A stretch of 64,000 nt of DNA from Dendrocalamus latiflorus (Eukaryota; Streptophyta; Magnoliopsida; Poales; Poaceae): positions 20,656,139-20,720,138 of the forward strand of contig CM029636.1 of the NCBI GenBank assembly GCA_017311315.1, in the 5' to 3' direction. The number at the start of each line of letters is the position of its first letter. Position 1 is the stretch's first letter. The notes under the pieces are model-generated. The model was not told the origin of the DNA. It ran no database searches and saw nothing but the letters and a program-made list of their open reading frames with translations. Below are positions 38,048-51,000 of this stretch, piece by piece. Both the position numbers and the translations under genes were made by a program.

Positions 38048-38453
38048 TGAGATTGTCAATTCTTAGTGCACACCCACACCTGAACTATTTTCATGTTTAT
38101 TGATCCTATATCAGTAAAAGGACAGGTGAGTTTATGCACATTGACTGGTGCAGAAAGCAGCTACAAAGAAATAACGTTGCGACTAACAGGTAACAAGAAG
38201 CATGTCAAGTCTCCAAGGAATATTCCGAGGCAGGCTTCTTCTACTTAAAAGCTCATCAACACTTCACGAGAAAGCTAGGGAAGAGAGGGAAGAGAGGGGA
38301 AGAGAGAGACTCCTCGTTTGAGAAGTCGAGGTTTTTACTCTGATTGGGGCAGGAGGACAAGGAAAGGAAGGAGATGGCAGCATGGCTTCCCTATGTAAGA
38401 CCAAATTCTTCACTTGTTATCTTCTATGGTTCCCTTTCTTTCTTCCTGGTACC
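38048..38453. other. Helitron interior left of the nested element
   Basis: Intron-like and GA-rich sequence (GAAGAGAGGGAAGAGAGGGG). No further exon is recognised. The insertion site of the Mutator-like element lies at 38,454-38,462. Confidence 0.4.
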
Positions 38454-38462
38454 ATTAGTTTA
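38454..38462. repeat. 9-bp target site duplication, left copy
   Basis: ATTAGTTTA is identical to 53,686-53,694. Nine base pairs is the standard length for Mutator-like elements. Confidence 0.9.
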
Positions 38463-38712
38463 CCGAATTTTTTGTATTTTAACCCTTTTTTTGAAAAATA
38501 TTCACATTTAGACCCCTGGTAGTTTTAATTCCGTTTTTGGACCCAGAGCTCGGCGCCGTGGGTCACGGCGCCGAGGTAAGACGTCTCGGCGCCGTGGACC
38601 ACGGCGCCGAGGAACGAGCCCCGCGCCAGCGTAGCGGCCGTCGTGGCGCCGACGTGGCAGCCAGCTCGGCGCCGTGACTCGTGGCGCCGACCTCGGCGCC
38701 GTGACTCGTGGC
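38463..38712. repeat. Left TIR built from GC-rich hairpins
   Basis: The outer 90 bp are AT-rich (CCGAATTTTTTGTATTTTAA ... TATTCACATTTAGACCCC). The inner part has three palindromic units whose arms are CTCGGCGCCGTGG / CCACGGCGCCGAG and close variants (38,548 onward). It is about 95 percent identical in inverse to the right TIR. Divergence begins near 38,690. Confidence 0.9.
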
Positions 38713-39526
38713 GCCGAGCATGTGGCTTCTGAAACAGCACCGAGCACGCGGGCTTCGTTCATTCGCATCCTCCTCCCTTGTCCCCGCCGCTGTTTAGGGT
38801 TTGCACCGATCAGCCTTTTTTTCGCAAAATGAATTATTAGTTGTATTTTTCATTTGGATTATTTAATGATAGTAATATTATGTAATATAGTTAGTTATTT
38901 ATTTATAGAGAGCAAAAAATACGACGTATGTTTTGAAAATTCGTTATGTATTGCAGATGATACATGTAGGAAAATTCGTGTAGATTTTTTTAAAAATATT
39001 ATGGTACGTTGGTAATGGTTTTTGAAAAATAAAATTATGCAGGCCGTGACGAACGAGTTTTGTGTGAAGTTCTGCGGGCCGTGAGATGCTGCGGGCAAGA
39101 CAGAGGGGAGGCGACATGTGGCATACAAGCAACTCTCCTCTTCCTTTTGTTCAGTTGTTACTACACACTTGGGGAAATAATTACTGGGATGATTCTGGGT
39201 CAATCCCATCCCCTCTGTTTGTGGATTGATGAACGAGTTATGTGTGAAGTAACGATTAGTGTATTTGTGATTTTTGTACAATGCTGACCGTGAAAAATAT
39301 GTTGAACTGGCAATAACATTTTTTGATCATGTTATGTTGTTGTATTGGAAGGATTTTTTTGAATTATTTTGTATGACAACTGTGATAGGAACAATTGGAC
39401 GAAAGGAGGGGAAGTGATAATAAGACACGTGGGAATCATTGCATGCGAAAAGCCGAGATAATAAGCTTATGAAGTTGGGACGAACATGGCGCGTACAATT
39501 TTATTACATGCTAGCATGATATCCGA
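38713..39526. other. Element interior, nothing recognised
   Basis: AT-rich sequence between the left TIR and the first GRF gene, with no coding signal. It probably holds the 3' untranslated region of the minus-strand GRF gene. Confidence 0.4.
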
Positions 39527-39584
39527 CTAATCTACCCAACTGCTCGTACGACCTCTCGTGTGGACCGAGTCTATTACATCTTGT

Positions 39585-40248
39585 CTACTGGGTGTAGCGT
39601 GGTTGTTTCCCCTTTCTGTCGCGCCCTGAAGATGGCTCCGCTGCATCCTTCTTCCTGTCACTCTTGGTCTTGAGAGCCGCCTCACGAGCTTGAAGCTCTT
39701 CCTCCTGACGCTTGATGGCTGCTTCACGCAGACTTAACTTCTCCTTCCTCCTTTGCAGCACATCCTCCTTGCCCTGCAGACGGATTTGGTCCACCCTCAC
39801 GCGGCGCTCTTGCTCAAGCCGCATCTGTCGTTCCACCTCGCGAGCCTGAGTCATCTTGCTACAGTATTGTCCTTTGTTTTCTACCTCCACTGCCCGGTTA
39901 TCTAGCCATGCCGGCGACACCCGATCCACCCATTCGATGAACGTGCAAGCCTATGTGTGGCGTGGTAGATGTCATGGATCAAGTTGAAAAACGGTAACGA
40001 GAAACTAATGATTTAGTTGTGGTCGTTACCACGAAGTCGTCATCCAGGTCTGGACACTTGAAGAACCTACGGCCGTATTTGGCTCGTTGTAGTCGATCCG
40101 TCCATACTCCCAACATCGTCCTAAAGCCGCAATGGCACTTCGGGCGCTCATGCCACTCCGGCACTCCAAATGGGTCGGACTTCCAGGAAGACATTGTTGT
40201 GTGGTAGTATTGTGATGTCTTGAGGAGGAGATGTGGTATGGAAGACAT
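39585..40248 (-). CDS. GRF zinc-finger protein with C-terminal coiled coil, 194 aa, two exons
   Basis: Exon 1 is 40,248-40,030 (73 codons) and exon 2 is 39,950-39,585. The intron has GTAACG and ACATAG ends and is in phase 0. The zf-GRF motif spans the splice: KCHCGFRTMLGVW, then GRRFFKCPDLDDD, then CTFIEWVD, giving the C-x-C...C...C ligand set with the GRRFF core. Residues about 100-175 are a charged heptad-like coil (REVERQMRLEQERRVRVDQI, then KLSLREAAIKRQEEELQARE). The tail is basic. GRF fingers bind single-stranded nucleic acid in repair and topoisomerase proteins, and small GRF proteins are common in grass transposons. The start was chosen at the first ATG of exon 1; ATG at 40,194 is an alternative. 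It diverges from the next GRF gene. Confidence 0.75.
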
Positions 40249-40404
40249 ATGAGGCCTTCATATAGGCAGGTTATCGGTGCAGTGGGCATAGTCCATGGAG
40301 AGGATCTTTTCGCTCTTCCTGGATTCAAGTGTAGCAATAAATGGTCCTATGTAGGCTTTTCAGAGACTATAGTCTCATAATAAATTCATAGTTCGTAGCC
40401 TTTT

Positions 40405-40555
40405 CAAAGACCTACACCCCTATATGTGTACAGGCCTACAGGCCTACTCCTGTAAAGGCTAAAGACCTGCGCCCCTATATGTGTACAGGCCTACAGGCCT
40501 ACTCCTGTAAAGGCTAAAGACCTACGCCCCTATATGTGTACAGGCTAAAGGCCTA
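40405..40555. repeat. Tandem repeat, 3 copies of a 55-bp unit
   Basis: CCTACACCCCTATATGTGTA starts at 40,411, with copies at 40,466 and 40,521, each with CAGGCCTACAGGCCTACTCC and TGTAAAGGCTAAAGA. It lies in the divergent promoter interval of the two GRF genes. Confidence 0.9.
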
Positions 40556-40560
40556 TTCCG

Positions 40561-40750
40561 TCACTGCGCAAAGCTGACATATGCTGCCCCGTTTTGTCAT
40601 GTCACTGAGCAAAATCTGAACTCTTTTGTCATGTCACTGAGCAAAACTGCCCTCTGTTGTCATCTCACTGAGCAAAAGCTGACCTCTTGTGTCATGTCCC
40701 TGAGCAAAGCTGGGGCGTGTTGTCATGTTCCTGAGCAAAAGCCTCTTTTT
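40561..40750. repeat. Tandem repeat, 5-6 copies of a 32-bp unit
   Basis: TTTTGTCATGTCACTGAGCA starts at 40,592 and recurs at 40,624, 40,656, 40,689 and 40,720. It adjoins the 55-bp array and lies just upstream of the plus-strand GRF gene. Confidence 0.9.
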
Positions 40751-40862
40751 TTGGTGGTCACTGCATTAAACTGCCCCGTTTTGCTATAAGTAGCACGGTT
40801 GGGGTCCCATGACATTGTGAATCGAACAAAATAGTACCCTCTCTTTCGTGGTGAAACATACC

Positions 40863-41475
40863 ATGTCTGAAGCCGAGGGGCCAGTGGGATTTGGGTCACC
40901 GAAGGATGACATTCCCTTAGAAACGAGGGATATGTTCGGTCCGCAGTACCGATTGATACCAAGCCGGCGTGCTCAACCACCGTGGCCGAAATGCAGACAC
41001 AATGAGTACGCGGTTGTCCAGATCTTGGATTCCCCGAACGATGGCGGGCGACGTTTCTTCCGATGCTCGCGCTCCGGGGTACAAATTAGTAATGTTTCAT
41101 TTTTTATTGCTTATGGACCCTCGAAGTTTACCGTACTTTTTTGTGCAGATGGCCAAATGCGACTTCTCCCGCTGGATCGACCCTCCTCATGAACGGTATG
41201 TTGATCGTTATGTGGATACATTATGGGCTCGAATTTGGGACTTGGAGTACCGAATGGAGAATCTCACTGAGGAGAACAACGACCTCCGCGAACAGCTGCA
41301 ACGCGAGAGGGGCAACGAGGAGGTCGTGAATATAGGAAGCTCTTATGATCCCACATGTTGCTGCGCGAACCTGAGCTGCATATGTGCATGCCACTACCAC
41401 GACGGCCAGCCACGTCCGAGGCGGCCCCCTCAGCAATTCTCCATGTGGGTGCCACGAGGCTCGTTTGGCATTTAG
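40863..41475 (+). CDS. GRF zinc-finger protein, 180 aa, two exons
   Basis: Exon 1 is 40,863-41,078 (72 codons) and exon 2 is 41,149-41,475. The intron has GTACAA and GTGCAG ends and is in phase 0. The GRF motif again spans the splice: WPKCRHNEYAVVQ, then GGRRFFRCSRSG, then CDFSRWIDPP. A short coiled coil follows (WDLEYRMENLTEENNDLREQ), then a Cys-rich stretch (CCCANLSCICACHYH, about residues 140-154) that could bind a second metal ion. The ATG at 40,863 is the first in frame. Exon structure and splice position match the minus-strand GRF gene, so the two are likely ancient duplicates. Confidence 0.75.
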
Positions 41476-42022
41476 GTAACGAGGGTTATGGCATTCAGCA
41501 ATTCTCCATCTTGATGTGTTGATGATGTGGCAGTACGACTGTTGTGTTGAATTAAATTATTAGGTGTACTACTTGTGATTATTGTTATCCTCAAGTTGTA
41601 GTGCTGGAGGTTCTGCTCGTGTGTGTTGGTAATATTTTATGCTATCGTGTCGTCAAGCTATTTAGGTAATGTTTTATGCTATGTTGTCGTCAAGCTATTT
41701 TGGTAATGTTTTATGTACGGTTGTGTTTTATTTTAGTTGTTTTGTTCGTTGGTGTGTTGGTTGGTTGGGTGTATGCCGTCGTAATAAAAAAACTTAGAGC
41801 AACCCTTTTATACTGCAAACCATCTGTGAACATCAAACCATCAAGCACTTGAAAAACCTCACAAAAATTACAAAAGCACAATGAATATAACATAAACACA
41901 TGTATACAACAACTAGCTCATTACAAACACATCTCAGTCCAACCACTTACCAAGTGCCTCCTAGCTCATTACAAAATATATACAACGACTTTTAAGCCCA
42001 ACCACAAGCATACACGGCCGTA
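41476..42022. other. Intergenic, convergent 3' ends
   Basis: AT-rich sequence between the stops of the plus-strand GRF gene and the minus-strand PMD gene. A short direct repeat with TTTAGGTAATGTTTTATGCT and GTCGTCAAGCTATTT occurs at 41,630-41,700. No gene is seen. Confidence 0.5.
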
Positions 42023-45000
42023 TCACTGCCTCCTAGCCTTACCCTTACCCTTACCAAGGGCGTCGGTGCCTGGAGTGTAACGGCTAGGCTCGCGGCGGCG
42101 TCTGCGTCGTACGGGCTGTGTAGGCTGAGTCGAAGGAGCGTCTACGAGCTGAGACGGGCCTATCTCATCGTAAGTCTGCTCCACCTCGTCGTTGTCCTCG
42201 TCCTCACCGCCCTGGGACGGGAAAGTGTCGCTCCTCGTGGGGGACGAGCTCTGTCCCGTGTACGACCCTCGCCGCGTCGGGTCTACAAGTCGTGTCGAAG
42301 GCACGTCTACGTCCCTCGCCGCGCCTGTGCTGCAACCACAACGAGCAGCCGCACGACGTAGCCGACATGCGAGCCTCTGCATTCCAACATTTTGTTAACC
42401 AACAAGACACGAAGATATTAGGTACTAATTTTGTGAGTGGCTTTGTCGAAACTTACCTCTAGGAAGGTACGCATCCTGACGTCGTCGCCGACTGTCCTGG
42501 ACATACGCTCTATGTCCTGTACGGACTGCCTCAGGGTTTTGCCCTGCAAACAAACAAAAGAATGGATAATTTGCTACATGTCAGGGGTATTTAGGTCTAT
42601 TGAAAAATAAGCAATGAGATTGAACATTACCACACGGTCCAGGACTGGTGCTATCTCCACCTGCGTCCCAAGGCGAGTCGACTGGTCGTAGGGCGTGTCA
42701 TCGTCGTCGGAGGACGCAATGTCGGCGTAGTCATCTTGAGTCCATTGGCCCTTAAGCTTGGACCGCGTCGCACGCTGGTACCAAACTTGGTACCGCCGGA
42801 AATGCTCGTTGCTGTGCGGCTCGTTGTTGTCGTCCACGTGGTCCTGGGAGTGTCCCCACTCCTCAACGTACACGTGGTGGTGCTGCTCGAAGTCTGTGAC
42901 CTTCTTCTGTCGCTGACGATCAAATCTGCATGACGTAAACCAAAAGTTAACATTAGTAGAAACACCGTGCAATTGGAATCCAAGGTTAGAATTGAAATTG
43001 CATGGCACTTACTTGTGCAAGGCCACAGACGTGGAGATCGGCGCTACTGGCCACAGCTGCCTCATACCAAACTGGCGTGCAACTCGATGTGGCAGGTGAT
43101 ACTCAACAGCATAGAAACAGATAAGGGGGCACCTCATCCTGTAGAGGGCCTCGTCTATGCTGCACAGTGCGCTGAACTGAATGTCCACCACCTCTTCCTC
43201 GGCATACGGCTCCCACTTAACCTGCATAGCAACAATTTACTTGTAAGGTACAGGACTAACAAATAAAATCACGATACCACATGTAATTAACTTACACTGG
43301 AGGCCGTGAGCGCATCTAGCTCGTTTATGTACTCTACGTACGCCCGCTTCTTCCTGGCGTACGGAACTGAGACCTGGTCCCAAAGATATGCAACTGTCGG
43401 ACGTCGACGAACTGGAACCTCTGGGAACCATGGACGACCAGGCAAAACCGTAGGACGACCAACCGGTAGACGACACCACATCCACAGCTGGAGGAGGTAC
43501 AGGCAACCACCTAATGTCGAGTTCGCCGAACTCCGACGACACGCCTCGCAGAGGTGGCGGTAAAGGAACGCCAACACCCCGGAAGCCCAGCTGTACTGCC
43601 CCGCCGTGTCCCAGTCCGTGAGGCAGTGGATGTACATCCACGAAGCGCTGTCTCCCGTTCCGTCGGGGAAGAGAACGCAGCCAAACAAGTGCAGGATCCA
43701 TGCTCTGCAATTATATGTAAAATGATGTTAGATCAAACTATGTCAATTTTACAAAAAGCTCGATAAGACGACGAGTTGACTCGATATCCACCCCTACCTG
43801 CAGTGGTAGGCAACTGTCTGCTCGTCCGCACCCTCAGGACACGCTGCAAAAGTCCCTGATCACCTAGTTCTGGTGAATAACCGTGAGGGGTGGGATCAAT
43901 GGACACCTTCCGCACAACAACGTCCAAACATTTTAACTCATTCCTCATAACCAATTTGACATATTGGTCCCACTCATCCTCTGAACCAATTAAGATCAAC
44001 CGCCTGAGAACTAGGTCTTTCGAACCGAAGTGAAGTAACCCCTCAACTGTGATGCTCTCCTCGTTTGCATGACAATGTTGTTGGAAATATGCCCTAGAGG
44101 CAATCATAGAGATGATGATATTTCGTTGTATCCATGATTTAATAAATGTTCCTTGAATATTGCCTTTGTATTGATTAACAAGTATGTGACTTGTTTGTGA
44201 AACTCTTTACTTGTATGGTTATTCTAAAGTTGTCCCTAGTCGAAGTTCATATGTGGTCACACGTGAATAATGGATTAGCACATGTATCGGTTGATGACCA
44301 TGTTTCACAGGTCATAGACATGGAGATGTCAAACCAATAATGTGGACACATGTTTAGAACATGGGGTTGGACCGACCCAACATGAGACATAACAATTATA
44401 CTTATGGTTCTCTCTCTACACAATGTGTACGCCTTGTCCTTAGACCTGAGATTGTCGCATGTACTTGAGATGTGAATCGACCTACTTAGGGGCTATCAAA
44501 CGCTGCTCCGTAACTGGGTAGTTATAAAGGTAGCTTTCGGGTTTGTCATGAAGCATGCTGCGAGGCATGGTCAGTCGAGATGGGATTTGCCCCTCTCTAC
44601 CTGAGAGAGATATCTCTGGGCCCCTCGAGTGATCGGATCCAGAAATGCATGGCCATGCTACTTAAGGTTAAGAGTTAACCTAGTAAGGGATTCCGGATCA
44701 CAGGATCGAGAAAGAGTGGTCAGCTTGGAGCTCGACCAAATATCGTGAGGCAAAGGGATTGGCATGTACATAAAGTTGTGATGGTTCGTTCGATATGATC
44801 TTTATGTATGTTTAGGAGTTGGCACGTCTTGCTAGAGGCCGCTACCAACTATTGACCGAGTAGGTAAACTCGTGTCATGTCTAAACATACGTGAACCCAT
44901 AGGGTCACACACTTAAGGGCTGAAGCCTAATTCGGATTGGATCCGGGTTGGACTGGGTATTGAGTCCTAATGGGCCTCCATTCGCTGAAGCCCATTATAA

Positions 45001-48000
45001 GGACGTCTATAAAAGGAGGGCTAGGGCGCACAGGGTTGGGAGAATTTTTTCGTGACCTCCTCAAACCCTGGCCGCCACCCCTCCCACGCCCTGGGCGCTC
45101 GCTCGGATCTAGTAATCCGGCGTGCGTCGCTTCCTCCCGTACGTGTGGATACCTTTTGGCGGCGCTGCATCTGTAGCGTTTGGACGAACCGCAAGAGAGG
45201 AGTTGTACGTTGGACGCCGCGACGAGGACGAGGAAGTAGTACGACTACTCTGCCCCGACGTGCTGCATCGACGTAGTACGACTACTCTGCCCCGACGTGC
45301 TGCATCAATTCCGCACCTGCGCGTCTAGTGGTAATTCCGTGATCTATAACTGCAGTGATCTTGGTTTACGGGCATAATTTTTATTAATTTGCGCTAGCGT
45401 AGCCTACCCGTAGTCTTTCAGTGGTATCAGAGCCATTGCTGTCATGTTATAGGTTCGGGTGATTTGCATATGGCGATATGTAAGTCGTTATGATCGATGT
45501 GATCGATTGTATAGTTCTGGTAATGGATAGATCTGGTTTCCGTGATCATTCTGCTAAGGTCGTGCCACAACATACCCCTACCGGTCGGTATCACCATCGG
45601 GGTAGACAGTGACACGTAAAACCGATTGCGGAATGCGAAGATCAACATGATTGGTCGAATCGGAACCTAGATTAATAATCGATATTCCGTGATTGTGCTG
45701 CTAAGGTCGTGCCACAACATACCCCTACCGGTCGGTATCACCATCGGGGTAGACAGTGACACGTAAAACCGGTTGCGGTACGCGAAGATCAATGCAAATT
45801 GGTCGAATCGGAACAATAGTCGATTTGGGGTAAATATGATTTGCCGATCAAAATCCTAAGTAAAAATTGCATAGATTGGATCTCTGTTTTTTTTACGAAT
45901 GTCCGGACGCCCGGAGATACCGCGAGGGGCGCTGCCCCTTCGAACCCCGCGGGGGGAAACCCCCTCGACCCCCTTATCCGGTAGATTGCGAATCTATGCA
46001 TAACTTGTTTTTGCAGGATGTATGTGACCAGTATGGCCTAATGTGTATGTGATGCATTTTATAATATTTTCATGACCTGCGTGTCGTGGGTTCGGCAACA
46101 CGGCTGGAGCCATAGTGTTGTCAAAGTATTGTATTAACGGCCTGCGTGCCGACTTGTGATGATTCCTTGTATCCATGTATTTGATTACTAGCTGTTATGA
46201 GTAATAGCTTATATTAGTACTCGGAGGACACATCACTTGGAGGGATGGCACACATTAACCATGGAGATGGAGATCATCATGGTGGACAGATTCTATGGCG
46301 ATGGAGATCACCATGAGAAAATGGGCCATACTGAGTCACAACTGTGTGAATGCTATTCCTGTTTGTTTTACTCCTATGCATGTTTGAATGGTAGAAGTAT
46401 AACGATCCCTCACAAAATGTTAAGTTAAACATATGCCCTCCCAACTAAACCCTGCACCATCCCATGTCTTGTAAATTGATGGTGGGTCTATAAAATTAGG
46501 GCACCATCGACTTTCCTTGACTAGATGGGTTTGTATCGGATACATACATGCATAAGGGTTGGTGAACTTAACAAGGTTATCATAAAGGTTATGGGCCTTG
46601 GGGCATAAAGGTTGGGCGCCGAGGCATAGAGATGTCACCCAACAACAAGAGTCATATAGAGATATGATTAGTAAGGTGTTACTTACCGAATTACCTTGTC
46701 TCCTAGCGGTGATGCAAAAGCTCACTAGTAGACTAGTTAATTGCGGATCTTGAATTGCTAAGAATCAATAGAGGGATATTGATTTTAGTGGGAGTACATT
46801 CTATTAAATTTGTTTAATACAGTTTACTCTATCATGGTTCTATTTGTCTTAGTATTTTGCATTTTCTGTTGTAGATCAATGGCATCTAACAACCGCGCAC
46901 ACCCTTTTGCTTTGCGATCGATTCTTGAGAAAGAAAAATTAAATGGAACAAACTATTCGGACTGGGTCCGTAACCTGAGAATTGTTCTCAGGGCAGATAA
47001 AAAGGAACACGTTCTAGACACCCAAATCCCAGAAGAACCTGCTGACAATGCGACTGCTGCTGTTAAAAATGCCTACAAGAAAGCATGTGATGACTCTCTT
47101 GAGATTAGCTGTCTTATGCTTGCATGCATGGAACCTGACCTTCAAAAGCAGTTTGAGGATCAGGAAGCGTATGATATGATCATGGCGCTTAAGGACATGT
47201 TCCAGACACAGGCCAGGACTGAAAGGTTCAATGTGTCTAAGGCTTTTCTGGAATGCAAGTTAACAGAAGGTGCACCCGTAGGCCCACATGTGATCAAAAT
47301 GGTTGGTTACAGTCAGACTTTGGATAAACTTGGTTTTCCAATTAGCCAAGAGTTGGCAACTGATTTCATTTTGGCGTCTCTACCACCTAGCTATGGACAT
47401 TTCATTTCGAACTACCATATGCATGGGGTGGAAAAGGGCCTTAATGAGCTTTGTGGGATGCTCAAAACAGCAGAGAGTGACATTAAGAAGTGTGCAGGGC
47501 CTAGCCATGTGATGGCTGTGCAGAACAAGTCTAGCTTCAAGAAAAAGGGTAAGAAGCCATGGGCAAAGAATAAGGGCAAGGCTAAAGATATGATCTCAAA
47601 GCCAACGCCTAAGCCTAAAGCTGGACCTGGAGCTGAGACAGTATGCTACTATTGTAAAGAGACTGGCCACTGGAAGAGAAACTGCAAGAAGTACATGGAT
47701 TCTGAGGAATGCAAGAAGAATGCTGGAAGTAAGACTTCCACCCATGGTACACTTGTCATAAATGTTTTAGACATTTTTCTTGCTGATTCTCCTATTAACT
47801 CTTGGGTATTTGATACCGGATCAGTTGCTCACATTTGCAACTCGATGCAGGGGCTAATAAGAAGTAGAGGAGTCGCAAGAGGTGAAGTTGATTTTCGCGT
47901 CGGAAATAAAGCAAGGGTTGCTGCGTTGACCGTCGGCACCATGCAACTTCAGCTTCCTTCAAGATTTATTATGGAATTGAATAATTGTTATTATGTTCCT

Positions 48001-51000
48001 AGTATGAGTCGAAACATTTTATCTCCCTCATGTTTGATGAGAGATGGTTATTCATTTGCAAGTAAAGACAATGGTTGTTTGATCTCTAAAAATGAAATGT
48101 TTGTGGCTTTTGCGCCCATTGTGAATGGGTTATTTATTTTAAATCTTGATGATGCGCCCATCTTTAACATAAATGCTAAAAGACTTCGACCTAATGATTT
48201 GAATCCCACCTATGTTTGGCATTGTCGTTTGGGTCACATAAGTGAAAAGCGCATGAAGAAGCTCCATGATGATGGTCTTCTAACTTCGTTTGATTTTGAA
48301 TCATACGAGACATGTGAAACTTGTTTGCTTGGTAAGATGACCAAGTCACCTTTCAAAGGTTCTTTTGAGAGGGCTTCAGACTTGTTGGAAATCATACATA
48401 CTGATGTATGTGGACCAATGAGCACGACTGCTAGAGGTGGATTTCATTACTTCATAACTTTCACTGATGATTTTAGTAGATATGGCTATGTCTACTTAAT
48501 GAAGCATAAGTCTGAAACTTTTGAAAAGTTCAAAGAGTTCCAGAATGAGGTTGAAAATCAACGTGCCAAGAAAATTAAGGCTCTGCGATCTGATCGTGGT
48601 GGCGAGTATTTGAGTCATGAATTTAGCAATCATCTGAAGAGTTGCGGAATTGTTCCACAGCTAACACCGCCCGGAACGCCTCAAAGAAATGGGGTATCCG
48701 AGCGGCGTAATCGGACCTTGTTGGACATGGTTCGATCGATGATGAGCCAGTCAGATCTACCATTATCATTTTGGGGTTACGCTCTAGAAACAGCAGCTTT
48801 CACACTTAATAGGGTACCGTCTAAATCCGTAGTTAAGACACCATATGAGATATGGACTGGGAAGAGTCACAGTTTGTCTTTTCTAAAGATTTGGGGATGT
48901 GAGGCGTTTGTCAAGCGACTACAGTCGGACAAGCTCACACCCAAGTCGAATAAATGCATTTTCGTGGGATATCCGAAGGAAACCTTTGGATATTACTTCT
49001 ACAACCGACTAGAGGGCAAAGTGTTTGTCGCTCGAAGTGGTGTTTTCCTAGAGAAAGAGTTTCTCAACAGGGAGACAAGTGGAAGAACGGTGCAACTTGA
49101 AGAGGTTCAAGATGAACCAATCGGGGAAGACTCGACGAATGATGCCCACGTGGCAGAACAAGTTGAGGAACCCATGGCAAAGGAAGCACCACCACCACGA
49201 AGGTCGGAAAGGCTCCGCAATGCGCGAGATATGTTATTGTTAGACAATGATGAGCCTACGACCTATGCGGAAGCAATGATGGACCCAGACTCTGAGAAAT
49301 GGCAAAGTGCCATGAGATCCGAGATAGCATCCATGGGAGACAATCAAGTTTGGAACTTGGTTGACCCGCCTGATGGTGTTAAAACCATAGAGTGCAAATG
49401 GATCTATAAAAAGAAGATTGATATGGATGGAAATGTTCATATCCATAAAGCTCGACTTGTCGCAAAAGGTTTTCGGCAAGTTCAAGGAGTTGACTACGAT
49501 GAGACCTTCTCGCCTGTAGCGATGCTTAAATCTATACGGATCATTCTAGCTATTGCTGCATATTTCGACTATGAGATATGGCAGATGGATGTCAAAACGG
49601 CTTTCCTTAATGGAAATTTAACCGAGGACGTGTATATGATACAGCCCGAGGGTTTTGTCGATCCAATCAATGCTAGAAAAGTATGCAAACTTCAAAAATC
49701 CATTTACGGATTGAAGCAAGCATCTCGGAGTTGGAACATTCGTTTTGATGAAGTGGTCAAAGGGTTTGGCTTCATCAAAAACGAAGAAGAATCTTGCGTT
49801 TACAAGAAGGCAAGTGGGAGCTCGCTCGTATTTCTAATCTTATATGTAGATGACATATTACTGATTGGAAATGATATTCCTATGCTCGAGTCCGTTAAGA
49901 CCTCACTGAAAAATAGTTTTTCAATGAAGGACTTAGGGGAAGCGGCATATATTTTGGGTATTAAGATCTATAGAGATAGATCAAAAAGGCTAATAGGATT
50001 AAGCCAGAGTACTTACATTGACAAAGTGTTGAAACGGTTCAACATGGAGGAGGCAAAGAAAGGGTTCTTGCCCATGTCTCATGGCATAAATCTTGGCAAG
50101 ACTCAGTGTCCTTCGACAACTGATGAGCGAGATCGCATGAGTAAGATTCCATATGCTTCGGCCATTGGATCTATCATGTATGCTATGATATGTACTCGCC
50201 CAGATGTTTCCTATGCTCTAAGTGTTACGAGCAGATACCAGGCTGATCCCGGTGAGAGTCACTGGACAGCGGTTAAAAACATCCTCAAGTATTTGAGAAG
50301 AACTAAGGATGTGTTCCTAGTCTACGGAGGTGAGGAAGAGCTCGTTGTAAATGGTTACACCGATGCAAGCTTCCAAACCGACAAAGACGATTACAAGTCG
50401 CAATCGGGTTTTGTGTTCATTTTGAACGGTGGTGCGGTCAGTTGGAAGAGTTCCAAGCAGGAGACTGTTGCTGACTCTACAACGGAGGCCGAGTACATTG
50501 CAGCTTCTAAAGCAGCAAAGGAAGGTGTTTGGATAAGGAAGTTCATATCTGAACTAGGTGTGGTTCCTAGTGCATGCAGTCCTCTGGATCTTTACTGTGA
50601 TAACAGTGGGGCCATTGCGCAAGCCAAGGAGCCAAGGAATCACCAAAAGAACAAACACATACTGCGGCGGTTTCATCTCATTCGAGAGATCCTCAATCGA
50701 GGAGATTTAAAGATATGCAAAATACATACGGATTTGAATATTTCAGATCCTTTGACGAAGCCTCTCCCACAGCCTAAGCATGAGGCGCACACAAGAGCTA
50801 TGGGTATTAGATATCTTCTAGATTGACTCTAGTGCAAGTGGGAGACTGTTGGAAATATGCCCTAGAGGCAATCATAGAGATGATGATATTTCGTTGTATC
50901 CATGATTTAATAAATGTTCCTTGAATATTGCCTTTGTATTGATTAACAAGTATGTGACTTGTTTGTGAAACTCTTTACTTGTATGGTTATTCTAAAGTTG